A stretch of DNA of 64,000 bases from Coprinopsis marcescibilis (Eukaryota > Basidiomycota > Agaricomycetes > Agaricales > Psathyrellaceae). The translations under genes were made by a program, and so were the position numbers. The number at the start of each line of letters is the position of its first letter. Within the stretch, counting starts at the first letter, position 1. The stretch lies in NCBI GenBank assembly GCA_004369085.1, contig ML210148.1, positions 1-64,000 on the forward strand. The letters run 5' to 3'. The notes beneath the pieces were generated by a model. That model had not been told where the DNA came from and searched no databases. It was given only the letters and a program-made list of their open reading frames with translations. Shown one piece after another: positions 24,701-35,708 of the stretch.

Positions 24701-26537
24701 GTTCTCGGAGGAGGATGATCCGTTGGGGCATATATTTCACCCGCATTCGGATCCTAATGGGAACGACGCGTCGGCGGCGGCTCGACCGTTGTCGGCGGAT
24801 AACCTTTCGCAGCACAACTTCAATTCCAGGATTGATAAGGCTCCATTGGAAATGATTGTCGTGCGGATCGAAATTACGGATACCGGATATGGCATTCGGT
24901 CCAGGGATATTTCAGATAACAAGCTTTTCTGTAAGCTTTTTCTTATTTCCCTTGGTGAACCCCTCTTATTGATACGTCTTGTGTAGCTGCTTTCAACCAA
25001 ACTGAGCAAGGAATCACGCAAGGAGGCAAAGGGACAGGGTTGGGTCTCGCCCTTGTTCGGCAAATTGTCAAGCTCACTGGTGGGCGACTGGGTGTTAAGT
25101 CCAGGTTGAATCATGGATCTACTTTCTGGGTTGAACTTCCGCTGGGTGTTGGAAGGAAGGCATTCACGGCGAGTGGGAGTGGCGGTGCGAATGGCCTGGG
25201 CCATTCGCTGCCATCGTCCGAGGCGTCTGGGACTCTGGGAAAAAAGGATTTCGCAAGAGGTCTGACGTGCGGGCCTATGACTACGCCGTTGGATGATGCA
25301 TTAGGTCTGCCGCTGGATACGAATGCACTCAATGTACTGAGGGCAAGGGTTAATGGGTCGAGAGATGCCAGCCAGTCGAGGGGTTCGACTGAACGAGGTA
25401 CGTTATATCCTAGTGTTTTGGGAGTATGAAGGCAAGTGGATTGACGATTGATTCAGTTAAAACAAAACGACATTCCGGAGGTGAATCATCGCAACCTCCA
25501 ACGAGTGCTCCACGTAGTAATGAACCGTCTCCTTCACGAAATGACTCTGCGACGACACCGAGAGGCAAGCAACCTCTACAATATGAAGATATCCCTCTTC
25601 AAGATATCCAAGCTGCGCATGATATGGATTCTCCCTCTGAACCGCCAGAATCGGGCTCAGATGCGTTATTGACTCCGAGGGGTTCTGGAGAATGTTCGCG
25701 GCAGAACCGACCCACATACGTCCCCTTGCCCAGTCCGCCCGACTTTACGACTTTGGAAAACCAACCCCAACCAACCGCCTCCACACTATCAAGCTTCTCA
25801 ACCAGCTCGAGTATCTCGCCGCTGACGCAGTTCGACAACTGCTTCAATCATGGTAGCCCGGCTTCGTCGAGCCCCATGGTGAATGTAGTGTCAAATCTGC
25901 CCGTGTTGGTGGTAGATGATGATCCGCTGACACGGACGTTGATGACCAGGGTGTTGACGAGGTTGGGTTGTCAGGTCACGACTGCGGAGAACGGGGAGGT
26001 GGCTGTGGATTTGATCTTGGGAGGGAGAGGGTGGGCGGCTTTGACGCCCTCCTCAGAATCGGGCAAGCAAAGTGGCCCGATTTTGGAGCGGCGGCTGGGG
26101 GATGAAAAAGAGCGCGAGAGGGATACGAGGTCCATTGGCTCTCTGCCTGATGAGACTAAGTTTGCGGTCGTGTTTCTGGATAACCAGATGCCGGTTATGT
26201 CTGGGCTGCGAGCGGTGGAACGATTGAGGCAGCTTGGAAGGAAGGACTTTGTTGTTGGTGTGACGGGTAATGCGCTGTTGACTGGTATGTTCCTTGTGGT
26301 TGTTGAATCTTTCCTGGGGCTGTGACTGATTTGGTGATTGGTAGATCAACATGAGTATTTGGAAGCTGGTGTGGATAGGTGGGTCTTTGTAATTTGGTTC
26401 GTAATGCATGTTACTGATGAGGTTGAATTTGCAGAGTGTTGACAAAACCGGTGCTTGAGCGAAGCTTGAGAGAGATTCTTGCTGCCGCTGAGGAACGTCG
26501 AAAATCATTGCCGCATACTTCAACTTCAAGTCCTTGA
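21799..26537 (+). CDS. Hybrid histidine kinase, multi-transmembrane sensor
   Basis: Twenty-three exons give 1140 residues. The disordered N-terminus is followed by five or six hydrophobic spans (about 220-410; for example [20 protein letters not shown]). Next come a HisKA domain with H-box [18 protein letters not shown] (His about 438), an N-box ([20 protein letters not shown]), G1 (ITDTGYGI) and G2 ([12 protein letters not shown]). A Ser/Pro-rich linker leads to a receiver domain starting [15 protein letters not shown], with phosphoacceptor Asp about 1061 in [13 protein letters not shown] and the TKP lysine. All catalytic residues are present, so this should be a functional His-to-Asp phosphorelay sensor feeding a histidine phosphotransfer protein. 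There is no PAS or HAMP domain; the ligand is unknown. The start at 21799 (MPALSWLF) is preferred, but the frame is open from 21562. Two introns are GC-AG and one fits AT-AC. Confidence 0.9.
23073..23125 (+). other. GC-AG intron in the histidine kinase gene
   Basis: Donor GCAAGT at 23073, acceptor CTTAG ending 23125. It joins FLATFYYTT to ALQTIGFFG in phase 0 within a membrane span; the GT four bases later does not keep the frame. Confidence 0.75.
23392..23453 (+). other. Second GC-AG intron in the histidine kinase gene
   Basis: Donor GCAAGT at 23392, acceptor CTTAG ending 23453. It rebuilds [18 protein letters not shown], which runs on in frame into [13 protein letters not shown]. The competing GT donor at 23379 gives a frame that does not continue. 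Confidence 0.8.
23831..23891 (+). other. Putative AT-AC intron inside the kinase H-box
   Basis: The exon ends ...TTCCATG and is followed by ATAAGTGTTTC; the intron ends CCAACAC before AGGTCCGAG. Joining CATG to AGGTCCGAG restores His-Glu-Val-Arg-Val-Pro-Leu-Asn. No GT or GC donor in the neighbourhood produces the obligatory HE dipeptide. The 5' end resembles a U2-type donor with A at position 1 (ATAAGT) and not a U12 ATATCC site. Confidence 0.6.
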
Positions 26538-27007
26538 TCATAGTAATTTGGTGGGATTCCATACAGATAACACCCGCTTGATGTCACCTCCGTTTTATTT
26601 ATCTAATATTAAACACACACTGTCTGCCTTGCATACTTTCTGCGTAGCAATCGTCTCATTTGTACACTATTACCCTTCGCCATACCCTTACACTGACAGA
26701 CTTTCGTAATATATAGTCATATTTAGTACCAGTTATTATTACCCCATGCTTTCCTGGATTTCGAGTTTTTTTTATGTCGTATTTGAGGTTTTATATAGAT
26801 GAAATGCAAACCAAGAGGCAATGGAGTGAATCTATTTGTATTTTTGCGCAAAGATGGTACCATTGTATTTATTTGAATGCAGGGTAGCCGGAAGAGGGTG
26901 TGTAACAATTGGTTTCGGCGAACGCCGAAGAGGCATAATACGCAGGCTCTGTGTTCTTGCAGCACTTTCGGTTCAATCTGTCCGGTTCACAGCTGTTCCT
27001 TGCCACC
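26538..27007. other. Intergenic, terminator of kinase and promoter of Ran-binding gene
   Basis: AT-rich to about 26780, as expected for a 3' untranslated region. No gene seen. Confidence 0.5.
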
Positions 27008-29386
27008 ATGGCGGACGACGGCAGACCTCAAACACAAACCTCGCAAGGTAGAAAGGGTTCTCCGACGCCTTCCCCTCCTGCGCTCGACACTGGTGATGCA
27101 GGTAAGTTGCTGGTCATTTTGTTGGGCAAGGGTTATTGACAAGGACCATTTTACATCGCTGTGTGGGGTCTTGCAGAACTTAAACTGTCGAGAAAGAGAG
27201 AACGAGAGGTTTCATTGGAACCCGCTACCCCTTCTGCTACGGTGAGTCTGGGTGTCTGTTTCCTGCCTGTGAGGTGGCCTGCTGGGGTTGTGTGTGTCTT
27301 TGCATGGCGTGGAACTGACGGCATTCCAAATCTTCGTTTACTAGGAAGTCGATGCTATACCGCGTCACCGGAAGGATTCGAGGACACCTGCGAAGAAGAA
27401 TAGGCGGCATCTTGATACTACCGTCGAAGAAGACGATGGGGGCACGCGATCCCGCTCCAACTCTGTTACTCCTCCCATTAGCATTTCACCTCCGCAAGAA
27501 ATGAAGATCAAGGTCCGACAAATAAGCCAAGGTGTTGAAGACCTTAGCTGGCTCAACAGGCGGTCTGGAGGAAGTCAGACTTTGACCGACGAGGAGATGG
27601 TCGGGGATGAAGATAACGATAACAAGGAGGAGGATGGGATGACGACGGAGGAGGGTGCACCTTTCGAGCCTGATGCAGGGGCTGCGGATGAATCTGTTGC
27701 TCAATCTCCCGGACCCGATAAGAGGGGTACTACTGCGCACGCTGAACAGACACCGTACGATAACAGCCCCTCGCCTGACAAGGGTCTCGGGTCCAGTGAT
27801 ACTGAAATGTCAAAGTCGGTGCCCGACCTGCACGAAGCTCCTGCCATCAGCAGCGATCAAGACACTTCATCTGCCTCTAGGCTACGAGCCTACTCCGAGA
27901 GCGGCGAGAAGGGAGTCAAACGTAAGTATTTGGAACGTGGGACGAGCCAAGGACCGCAAGAAACGGCAGAGGACGCCAAAGCTCCTTTGGGCGAGGTACT
28001 TAAGAGGCCGCGCGACGAGGCCGACCAGAGTCAGGACAGAAATGGAAGCCCACCACCACAGGTATCCAAGTCATCTGGGAGAACATCCCCGCCCTCGCCT
28101 AAGGTGCCCAAGTTGGTACGTCTACTTGTGTACGGCCATTCTTCGTAAACCTGGGAATTAACCTCTGATATAGGGTGGATTTATGGCGTATGCATCTTCT
28201 AGTTCGCCCTTTGCTTCTGTCAAAGGAAAGAACTTGTTTGCTTCTTCCACCATTGCTGCATCTTTGTCCAGCATTCCACCAACACCTGTAGGAACACCCA
28301 AGTTGGGCGAATCGTCCAATCAAGTTGCTCCATCATTGAACAACTCTGGGTTTGCTGCCTTTTCTGGGAGCAGCTCTCCGTTCGCGTCTGTTGCTCGAGT
28401 CAAGTCTCCTTCATTACAGTCTTCTGGAATTTCTTCAAGCCCTCCCAAGCGTTCGGGATTCGAAGCATTCAACTCTTCAAGCTCACCCTTCGCCTCTGCT
28501 GCCCGTGCCAAGTCTCCAGCTCTTGGCTCGTCATCCAAGCTCGGTCGCGCTAAATCGCCACCCCGAAAGAATAATTCGTTCACGTCGAGCCCGTTCGCGT
28601 CTTATGCCGCCGGAATGCAAAGCTTCGCGGCACCTGCGCCCGCCCCCAAGCGGGTAAGAGCAGATTCCCTCGGTTCTTCGAGGAGCTCTGAAAGGGGTAC
28701 CAATCTCAACGCGTTGAACGATCACAATCACAACAACGACAGCGGAGGAGACAGCGATGAGAAGGCTTCTACATTTGGAGAGCGGTTGAGGGCTGGCAAA
28801 GACGATGAAGAGGATCACGACGAGGACGAGCAAAAAGTCGCGTTGACTGAACAAGAAGGTTGGTTTCATTTCAGATTGAGAGTAGGCGTTTCTTATAATT
28901 TCTTTCTAGTGACGACGGGTGAAGAGGAGGAAGAGACTGTGATGCAAGTCCGAGGAAAGTTGTTCTCGTTGCAAGACGGTACCCAGTGGAAGGAGCGAGG
29001 TACAGGAATTTTGAAGATCAATGTCAAACGAGAGGATGGCAGCAATCCGCGATTGGGTACGTATTTGCTAAAAGGATCTTGGGATAGTGTGCTGATCGTT
29101 CCCTGTAGTGATGCGAAAAGATGCTGTTTACACACTTTTGTTGAACGTTACCCTTTTCCCTGGCATGCACTGCACACTTGCCCAGGACCCTCGTTATCTT
29201 CGGTTTAGTGTGATCGAAGACGGCAAAACCACTCATTATAACCTTAGGGTAGGTTCATCATCTTCTGGTACCTTTGCTTCAGGGGCTTTATCTGACGCTT
29301 ATCTTTCAATGATCTTTCAGGTATCAAACGCAAAAATCGCCCAAGAGTTCCTTGACGAGATTAATGCTAACATCCCCCTTGCTTGA
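27008..29386 (+). CDS. Ran-binding protein, RanBP3/Yrb2/Hba1-like
   Basis: Seven exons (27008-27101, 27177-27241, 27345-28115, 28174-28858, 28910-29056, 29109-29248, 29321-29386). The C-terminal 150 residues are a RanBP1-type domain: VMQVRGKLFSLQDGTQWKER, GTGILKINVKRE, RLVMRKDAVYTLLLNV and the end LDEINANIPLA. The large N-terminal region is disordered, contains the basic run KRKYLERG (likely nuclear signal) and repeated SSSPFAS units resembling weak FG-type repeats. Together this fits the nuclear RanBP3/Yrb2/Hba1 group, cofactors of Crm1-dependent export; a Nup2-like role is the alternative. The start codon sits in GCCACCATGGC, an exceptionally good initiation context. The two SGFxAF...SSSPFAS...KSP blocks in exon 4 look like an internal duplication. 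ALG5 follows 410 bp downstream on the same strand. Confidence 0.82.
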
Positions 29387-29795
29387 CGAACTATTAATGG
29401 ATGAGACACGTATTGTCGTTAAAAGACTTAGGCCATACCGTATTATCCTACTTACTCACCACGCTAGTATCTGACACTTGCTTTCCAATATACACCTTTT
29501 TGAGTTTCGGCTTTTCCTGTTTGCTGGATATATAAATGGCCCACAGCCCGACAAGGGTTCTCACGCTTCTCACTATGGACTTGCATTCGTGTCAATTGAC
29601 GGCAGGAATCAAATCCTCCGCGTTTCGCGTTCGTGGCACCTTTGTGTTCTAATCTTCTTCACTTTCTCCCTTGTCCATGGTAAGTTTTGATAGTACGATA
29701 CCGGAGTTAGCTAGACTTCCGCGGAATTGGAATAGAGTCTTACTGACGAGTGTTCATCCAGATACGATAGGCCGTTGGTGGCAGACGCAAGCGTT
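29387..29795. other. Intergenic, nothing recognised
   Basis: A short open frame (29478-29690) is not protein-like. No repeat or RNA gene seen. Confidence 0.5.
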
Positions 29796-31131
29796 ATGGA
29801 TCAGTCCTCACTCGTTTACGGTGGACTTTTGGCGGTAGTCGGGGTCATAGTATTGGTGAGTGATACCCCTGTTATTTTATTTAGTTAAGATGATTGCCCT
29901 TTCATCCTTGTTCTTCGAGCTGCAGGCCAACCCCTTTGTGGGATGTGCGCTGCGACGACGACGACAAATTTGGCCCAGGTCCTAAATGGAACCCTGTCCT
30001 GAACTCTCAATTCTTCCCCCTCTATCACATTTTGAATTTGGACCTGACTGACATGCTCCTTTCAACAGGTCTATGGTGCCCTTGTATTCTGGTCACCACC
30101 TCCTATCGTCACCTTTGACTCTGAACGCAGCTGCAAGTCTCGTTCGTCGCCGAAACCACAGCCACTACCTCGCTTGGAAGATCCGAGCACAGTCGACCTG
30201 TCAATCATTGTACCTGCGTACAATGAAACGGAGCGGCTGCCTCTGATGATGGAAGCCACGATCCAGCACCTGTCGACGGCGCAAGCACGAGGCCTCAACC
30301 GCACCGCTTCCCCAAAACTTCCAAAACCCGATGAACTCGCTAATGGCGATGTGAAACGCGTTAATAACCGCAAGGCTGGTTCCAACAGCTCCGGAAAGCG
30401 CATGTTTGAAATTATTATTGTGGACGATGGGTCCACGGACGGGACGTCGGCGGTTGCACTCGACCTGGCGAAGAAGTACGCCGATTACGATATCAAGGTT
30501 GTTACACTGGAAAAGAATATTGGAAAGGGCGGTGCGGTGCGGCATGGGATGCTGTATAGTGGTGGGGAGAGGCTGCTCATGGCCGACGCGGATGGTGCGA
30601 GCCGGATTGAGGACCTGGAGTTGCTATGGAAGTCTATGGACGAGCTCTCTGGCGAAGACAACGACCCCGCCGTTGTGGTCGGAAGCCGAGCACACTTGGT
30701 GAAGACTGAGGCTGTTGTTAAAGTATGTGCTCAGTCGCTTTACATTCTATTATTCACGTTAACGGACTTTGCTGTAGCGTTCCTTCATTCGCAACGTTCT
30801 TATGTATGGCCTTCACACAATCCTGCGGATCGTTGGGGTAGGACACATCCGGGATACCCAATGCGGATTCAAGCTGTTCTCCCGCTCTGCAGCCCAGCAA
30901 ATCTTCCCAGCCCAACACCTACCAACGTGGATATTCGACGTTGAGCTTCTACTTCTCGCCAAGCAGCTCCGGATACCAGTAGCCGAAGTGGCCATCGAAT
31001 GGCACGAAGTTGCAGGCAGCAAATTGAATGTCGTCACTGCCTCGATACAGATGTTGAGGGACTTGTTAATCGTAAGAGCCAACCACGTTATCGGCAGGTG
31101 GAAAGCTATCCGTAAGAAAAAGGTTGATTGA
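29796..31131 (+). CDS. ALG5: Dolichyl-phosphate beta-glucosyltransferase
   Basis: Three exons (29796-29855, 30069-30722, 30778-31131) encode 355 residues. Exon 1 is essentially one N-terminal membrane anchor (GGLLAVVGVIVL), as in ALG5. The GT2 catalytic domain follows: LSIIVPAYNETERLP, the nucleotide-binding IIIVDDGSTDGT, NIGKGGAVRHGM, the metal-binding DADGASRIED, and DTQCGFKLFSR with WIFDVELLLLAK. ALG5 makes dolichyl-phosphate-glucose from UDP-glucose on the cytosolic face of the ER, for the last three glucoses of the N-glycan precursor. Between strands 1 and 2 is a polar insert rich in Ala, Asn and Lys that is longer than in yeast or human enzymes. The first intron is 213 bp, unusually long here, and might hide an alternative exon. 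Confidence 0.93.
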
Positions 31132-31619
31132 GTGTTCGCGATACCTGTTAACTACTAGGTTTTGTGTTTGTATGTAGCATTATATTATTTCGCTAATAGA
31201 CAGCCAAGCAACAGCTTGGCGGCAACTTGAACGTTGAACCGGATGTAATTTTAGAGTGGCGGACTGATTTTTTCGATCTCGACCACTTCGACTCTACCTC
31301 TAGCGGCCGCTAGCACCGCATTGTGAATTTAAGGTCTTGCTTAACGACGAATCCATTAAGACGGACGCCTACAACTGTCACATACTGGAGGTGCACGGTG
31401 AGCCTCACAACGGTGCCTGGACAACGGGCAAACAAGGATGACAGCAAACAAGGTTGTCGGTCTCCTCTGTGGGCGCGGCTGCTACCATGGACTTCAAGGC
31501 ACACTGACAGTCACAGTTACATTGTAACGTGTGATACAAGGTCGAAAGTTACGTTGGCTTGAAAGAGCGTATATATAAAGGTTTGGGCGGGCAAGAAATG
31601 CCTTCAAGCTTCAGGCCGT
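31132..31619. other. Intergenic with 14-bp palindrome
   Basis: No gene. A perfect palindrome CTAGCGGCCGCTAG lies at 31300-31313. A TATA-like TATATATAAA at about 31570 is 50 bp before the next gene's start. Confidence 0.45.
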
Positions 31620-34226
31620 ATGCTCCCCTGCTACAAACACGACATAAGCACGGAGCATTCGAAGTCTGCTACTATGATCGTGAGTTGGAGACGGTATGAT
31701 ACAACACGGATTGAATATTGAACCTTCGTTTTAGATTATTCCAGACTCGAACACATTGAGGTTCCGCAGGCGGACTCAACACAACTCTTTTCCATCTCCC
31801 ACATCCTCGAGGATACTTCGACACGTTCGGATCTGCACCCACCAGAGAGGCGCTTTGCTATCGTCCAAGGAGTTTTGGCGCGGGAGGACGAGACACCGTA
31901 AAGCCTCGGAGGACGACGTGTGGGATTGGATTGGTGCCTTTTCGGACGCGTCGTGTCGCCCAATCTCCCACCTGTTGTTAAAGGACTCGCGGATACGGAA
32001 GGATGCTGCGTTCCATATCATAGACAAGCCCGTGGTCGCCTACGGACGATGCAGATCCATCACCCTTAACCCCGACGCAAGGACCTACGTTGAAGATTCG
32101 TATGACGGAGAGGTTGGTTATTCAGAGACAGATACATCGTATCTACCTCAGAGATCCTTGATAGAAGATGTTGATCAAGTCCCGCTGGAAGTTATCAGTG
32201 AGTACTCGCTTATTATGACAATCTTTCCAATTGGGTTTACGAGCGCGTTGTATCGTTAGACCTCCGGGCTGCTGAACCGATCTTCGAAGAAGACACGAGC
32301 CCTTCATTGGACAATGAAGATTTACTTCCCTCTGTGCAAGACTATTCGCTGGAGCGTCCACTCGCTGCTTTTCGGCCGTTTTTGAATCAAAGGCGGCAGG
32401 ATGTGTATGGGCTCAAAAGTTTGGACCGGCTTCGGTTGCAGCTACCTTTGAGATACGGCGATCCTGGCAATGGGGTATCAAGGTTTCCGACTGAGGAAGA
32501 ACCTCGCTCAGGAATCCGTGCGTGTAGTTTCCTTTCCGTGTATATTGCAGCTGACACGCACCCCCCACTGGATATAGAATTAGATGTATCAGGCAACGAA
32601 CCTCGAGAGATGGTCGAGTCGCCTAACGAGCTCGGCGACTCTCAGTTACTAGAGGCATCTGACGAGAGTAACGACGCCGCCGACGGAGTTGGCCATGCAC
32701 AAAGGCCACAGTCAGCGTGGGCTGTACATCTTCCGAAAGAAATCCTACTCCTCATACTCGACAAGCAGGATGACCCCGAGGTCAATTCTCGGGAATCAAT
32801 CCATTCATTCATGGTTCCCGCCATGGTCTGCCGGCTTTGGCGCTACTTCCTGCAGCAGGACACCAACTATTGGACTTCGCTTAACATCGCATATCCACCA
32901 ACAATCCCCTCCTTTATCCCACAGCTCGTTAGCTCGGGGAGAATGTACGAACGTCTCTCTCCCAAAACCGCTACAAATCATTTCCTATCCATTACGATCG
33001 ACATGACCGATTACGACGACCAAGATGAAAGTCATAGATGCGCCCTTCTTTTGGCTGCAGACCTCATACCTTACGCACAATACACAGTGCGGCTGCACTC
33101 TTACTGGGGTGTACCTGGCCCCTTATCCGGACCTTCCCCAAACTTGGATAGTTTCCTTTCCATGATCAGGCTTAACACCAGCGCTGTCAACTTTTCCTAC
33201 CACCACCTCAACCATGCGGAAACTCTGGACGACCTCCACCTTTTCGATGACATACACCTCCCCGTCGTGCTTCCGCCGTCCTCACCGCCTAGCAGTTTCC
33301 GATGGAGTCAACTACGGTCGTTGGAACTGGACTGTCAGCTCTCCGTCGCCTTTTGTAGAGACCTCTTGATGACTTGCGGATTGACGTTGGTCAACCTGAG
33401 CCTGAACGACATCGCAATCGATGAGGCGGAAGAGGTTAACCAACCGACCGGGGTTCCGACGTCGATCACGCTTCTTCACCTGCAGAAGATGCGGCTCGGT
33501 TTTTCTACAGACCTTGTACCTGTGTTTGAAGACATCAACATTCCAAACCTCGAAGAGTTGGAATTGCAGTGGGTCCCCGAGTCCACGATCTTCCAGGTTA
33601 GCCCTACTGGCGCCAGCCTGAACTGGGCAAACTTGGAAAAGTTTGTCTGGAGAGGGAATGCGACGCTTCCCATTGCTTCTGCGATGGTGAAAGCCGCGTC
33701 TAATCTCAGCACATTGGAGTGGTTCGGTGATTGTCGAGCTCCTAATACGACAGGCCATTGGAGTGCGAATTTCGACATCCAGTTGCCGATGCTTTCGACG
33801 CTCAAAGTCATCCACAATTCACAAAACGATATGCCCACCCCTTTTGCAATGCTGATCCAGACCCATTGCACCCAGATCGAAGACCTCTGTATTTCATCTG
33901 TAACTGGGCTCCAGACTCTAGCCTTGGCGACATTGAAGAACCTCGAAGTCACCAGGCGCGTGACCTCCGTTGATTGTCTTTCTTTCATGGCTGGAGCTCC
34001 TGAATTACGCACGGCCTCGGTGAACGTTTATGAACCTGACTCTGATAGAGATTGCAGTTTGCCCTATCTACTCTCGCTGTCAGATGCTATAGAATCACTG
34101 TCAGTTACTCTTCATGGCGAATGTAGCGGTTTCGTTGGCTACTGGCAGTCACGGAGTCAATTACGAGTCAGACCCAATTATGTACGGTGTAGGTTGTGTT
34201 ATCCTGGAAACCTTTGCATCATTTAG
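31620..34226 (+). CDS. F-box domain protein with long N-terminal extension
   Basis: Three exons (31620-31679, 31735-32197, 32260-34226) encode 829 residues. The F-box-like segment is internal at about residues 325-380 (VHLPKEILLLILDKQD, then VPAMVCRLWRYFLQQD), followed by about 450 residues with spaced leucine-rich segments typical of basidiomycete F-box/LRR-like proteins. The first 320 residues are charged and unlike any family I know; they could come from an older fusion. The encoded protein would be a candidate SCF adaptor of unknown substrate. The 3' third of this gene (from 33566) is the left edge of a tandem duplication; its partial copy lies at 36805-37409. It is convergent with the next F-box gene, with 141 bp between the stop codons. 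A very short first exon (20 codons) is supported by frame only. Confidence 0.72.
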
Positions 34227-34367
34227 CCCTTAGCCAGTTCGAATGTTACTTACACATACTAAGTTGTTAGTCCTCACTGGCAATATCCAATGATGGTTGG
34301 AACATGATTAAAATGTTGTATTTTACGAATCCGCCGAATGTACAATGATAAGAATAAAGATAGACAT

Positions 34368-35708
34368 TCAAAATCTTCCGAGCTCAAAGTAATTATAAGG
34401 GGAGTACCAAAATGGTCCTGAAAATTCCGTATCTGGGATTTGGTGCCCAATATGTTGGCAGTCGTTGAATGCTGACCATCCGATGTGAGCCCTATTACAG
34501 TTTGGATGCGGACATTGGTTACCCCCTTCTCGCAACACGGAAATGCTGTGTGTGCCATGGATTTTGACCTCAACGTGGGCAATGGAACGCATGTAGGCCG
34601 CGTCCAAGTAACCCCTCGCGTGTGCCAAAGACCCTTTATAGTCGACCACAAAAATGTATTCGAGAGCAGAACTGCGGACAAACTCCTCCCCCAATAGCGG
34701 TGCTATAGCTTCAGGCTCCCTGAGACGAGTATACTCGAATACGATGCGGAGAGTCCGAAGGGATGGGAGGATGAAATTTTGCAGTGCGGTAGCGATTGGG
34801 ACCTCAGTGTGAATGGTGAGAGACTGCAGGGCAGGGAGGCAGATCTTGTTGGGGAGTAACCCTATGGGTTCGTAAATAATCGAAGTCAGTTCGACATGTG
34901 TTGCAGAGCGACACCGTTGAAGGATAGAGACGAAGTCGTCGAGGCTGGGATTCCGTGATACTCGCACATGCGTCAACCGTTCGAATGGGACACCCGCGAA
35001 GAACTGCACGAGTGCATCTCTGTTTGGCATGAACCCAGCAAACCGCAGATCCAACTGTCGAAGAGAGGTGGTTTGCTGCAACCGAGGCACAATTTGGTCG
35101 AAGATTTGGGAAAGGGGCTTGCCGGGATACAATCTCAAAACAAGTCCCTCGAGGATAGGAGTTTCCGTCTGGTGAGCGGAGAGGAAGCCCGGCAGCAGCC
35201 CCCCTATCTCGCTCATACAGACGGTCTTCCAGCGGCTCATCTGTGAGAGAAGAGCGGAATCGACCCCCGAGAGAAATGGTTTGTTTGAGATGGCATTGAC
35301 GTTAAGAGGACATCCGCGAGATTTGGAGAGCCAATGGGCAAGCGCTACAGCATGGGATGGCTTATGCGCTGTGTATGGGAGCTTGGGGGAAGTCCAAAGT
35401 TCGGGAAAGCCTAGGCAGATTGCTCGCCACAGACGAGAAACTTGGCTCAAGGAGATTGGGGGCAACGGTTCTTTTGAAACCACCTGTACCCAGGGGAAAT
35501 GCGATATATTGTGTCTCGCGTGGCAGACCAGAAAGATCTCTGCGATGATTTCGACAGGAAGATCGTTGAATGTCGTCGGGGAATTTGATGTGTCTGCTTT
35601 CTTGACGAGGATTACGCCGGTGGCGCGTATAATGGCGTCGCGGCGTCTCGCAAGGGCACTGGCGGCGATGATAGGTATGGGTTTCTGGTTGCGAACGGCG
35701 ACTTGCAC
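34368..35708 (-). CDS. F-box domain protein (intact)
   Basis: A single-exon 446-residue frame. The F-box-like segment is at about residues 46-105: FNDLPVEIIAEIFLVCHARH, then ISLSQVSRLWRAICLGFPELW. Later segments (WLSKSRGCPLNVNA, RWKTVCMSE, ETPILEGLVLRL) align by eye with the F-box protein at 1066-2547, so they are paralogues. The C-terminal CPHPNCNRAHIGWS motif is shared with it. The role is probably substrate recognition for an SCF ubiquitin ligase, with unknown target. The gene lies tail-to-tail with the 31620 gene. It is the functional partner of the decayed copy at 37540-38889; start and stop are clear and no disabling change is seen. Confidence 0.8.
   Translation of the reverse strand: MQVAVRNQKPIPIIAASALARRRDAIIRATGVILVKKADTSNSPTTFNDLPVEIIAEIFLVCHARHNISHFPWVQVVSKEPLPPISLSQVSRLWRAICLGFPELWTSPKLPYTAHKPSHAVALAHWLSKSRGCPLNVNAISNKPFLSGVDSALLSQMSRWKTVCMSEIGGLLPGFLSAHQTETPILEGLVLRLYPGKPLSQIFDQIVPRLQQTTSLRQLDLRFAGFMPNRDALVQFFAGVPFERLTHVRVSRNPSLDDFVSILQRCRSATHVELTSIIYEPIGLLPNKICLPALQSLTIHTEVPIATALQNFILPSLRTLRIVFEYTRLREPEAIAPLLGEEFVRSSALEYIFVVDYKGSLAHARGYLDAAYMRSIAHVEVKIHGTHSISVLREGGNQCPHPNCNRAHIGWSAFNDCQHIGHQIPDTEFSGPFWYSPYNYFELGRF

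Noticed and set aside
31300..31313. CTAGCGGCCGCTAG palindrome (contains a NotI site) as a cloning artefact or mobile-element end
   Set aside because: A single 14-bp palindrome with no vector-like or repeat flanks; most simply chance.
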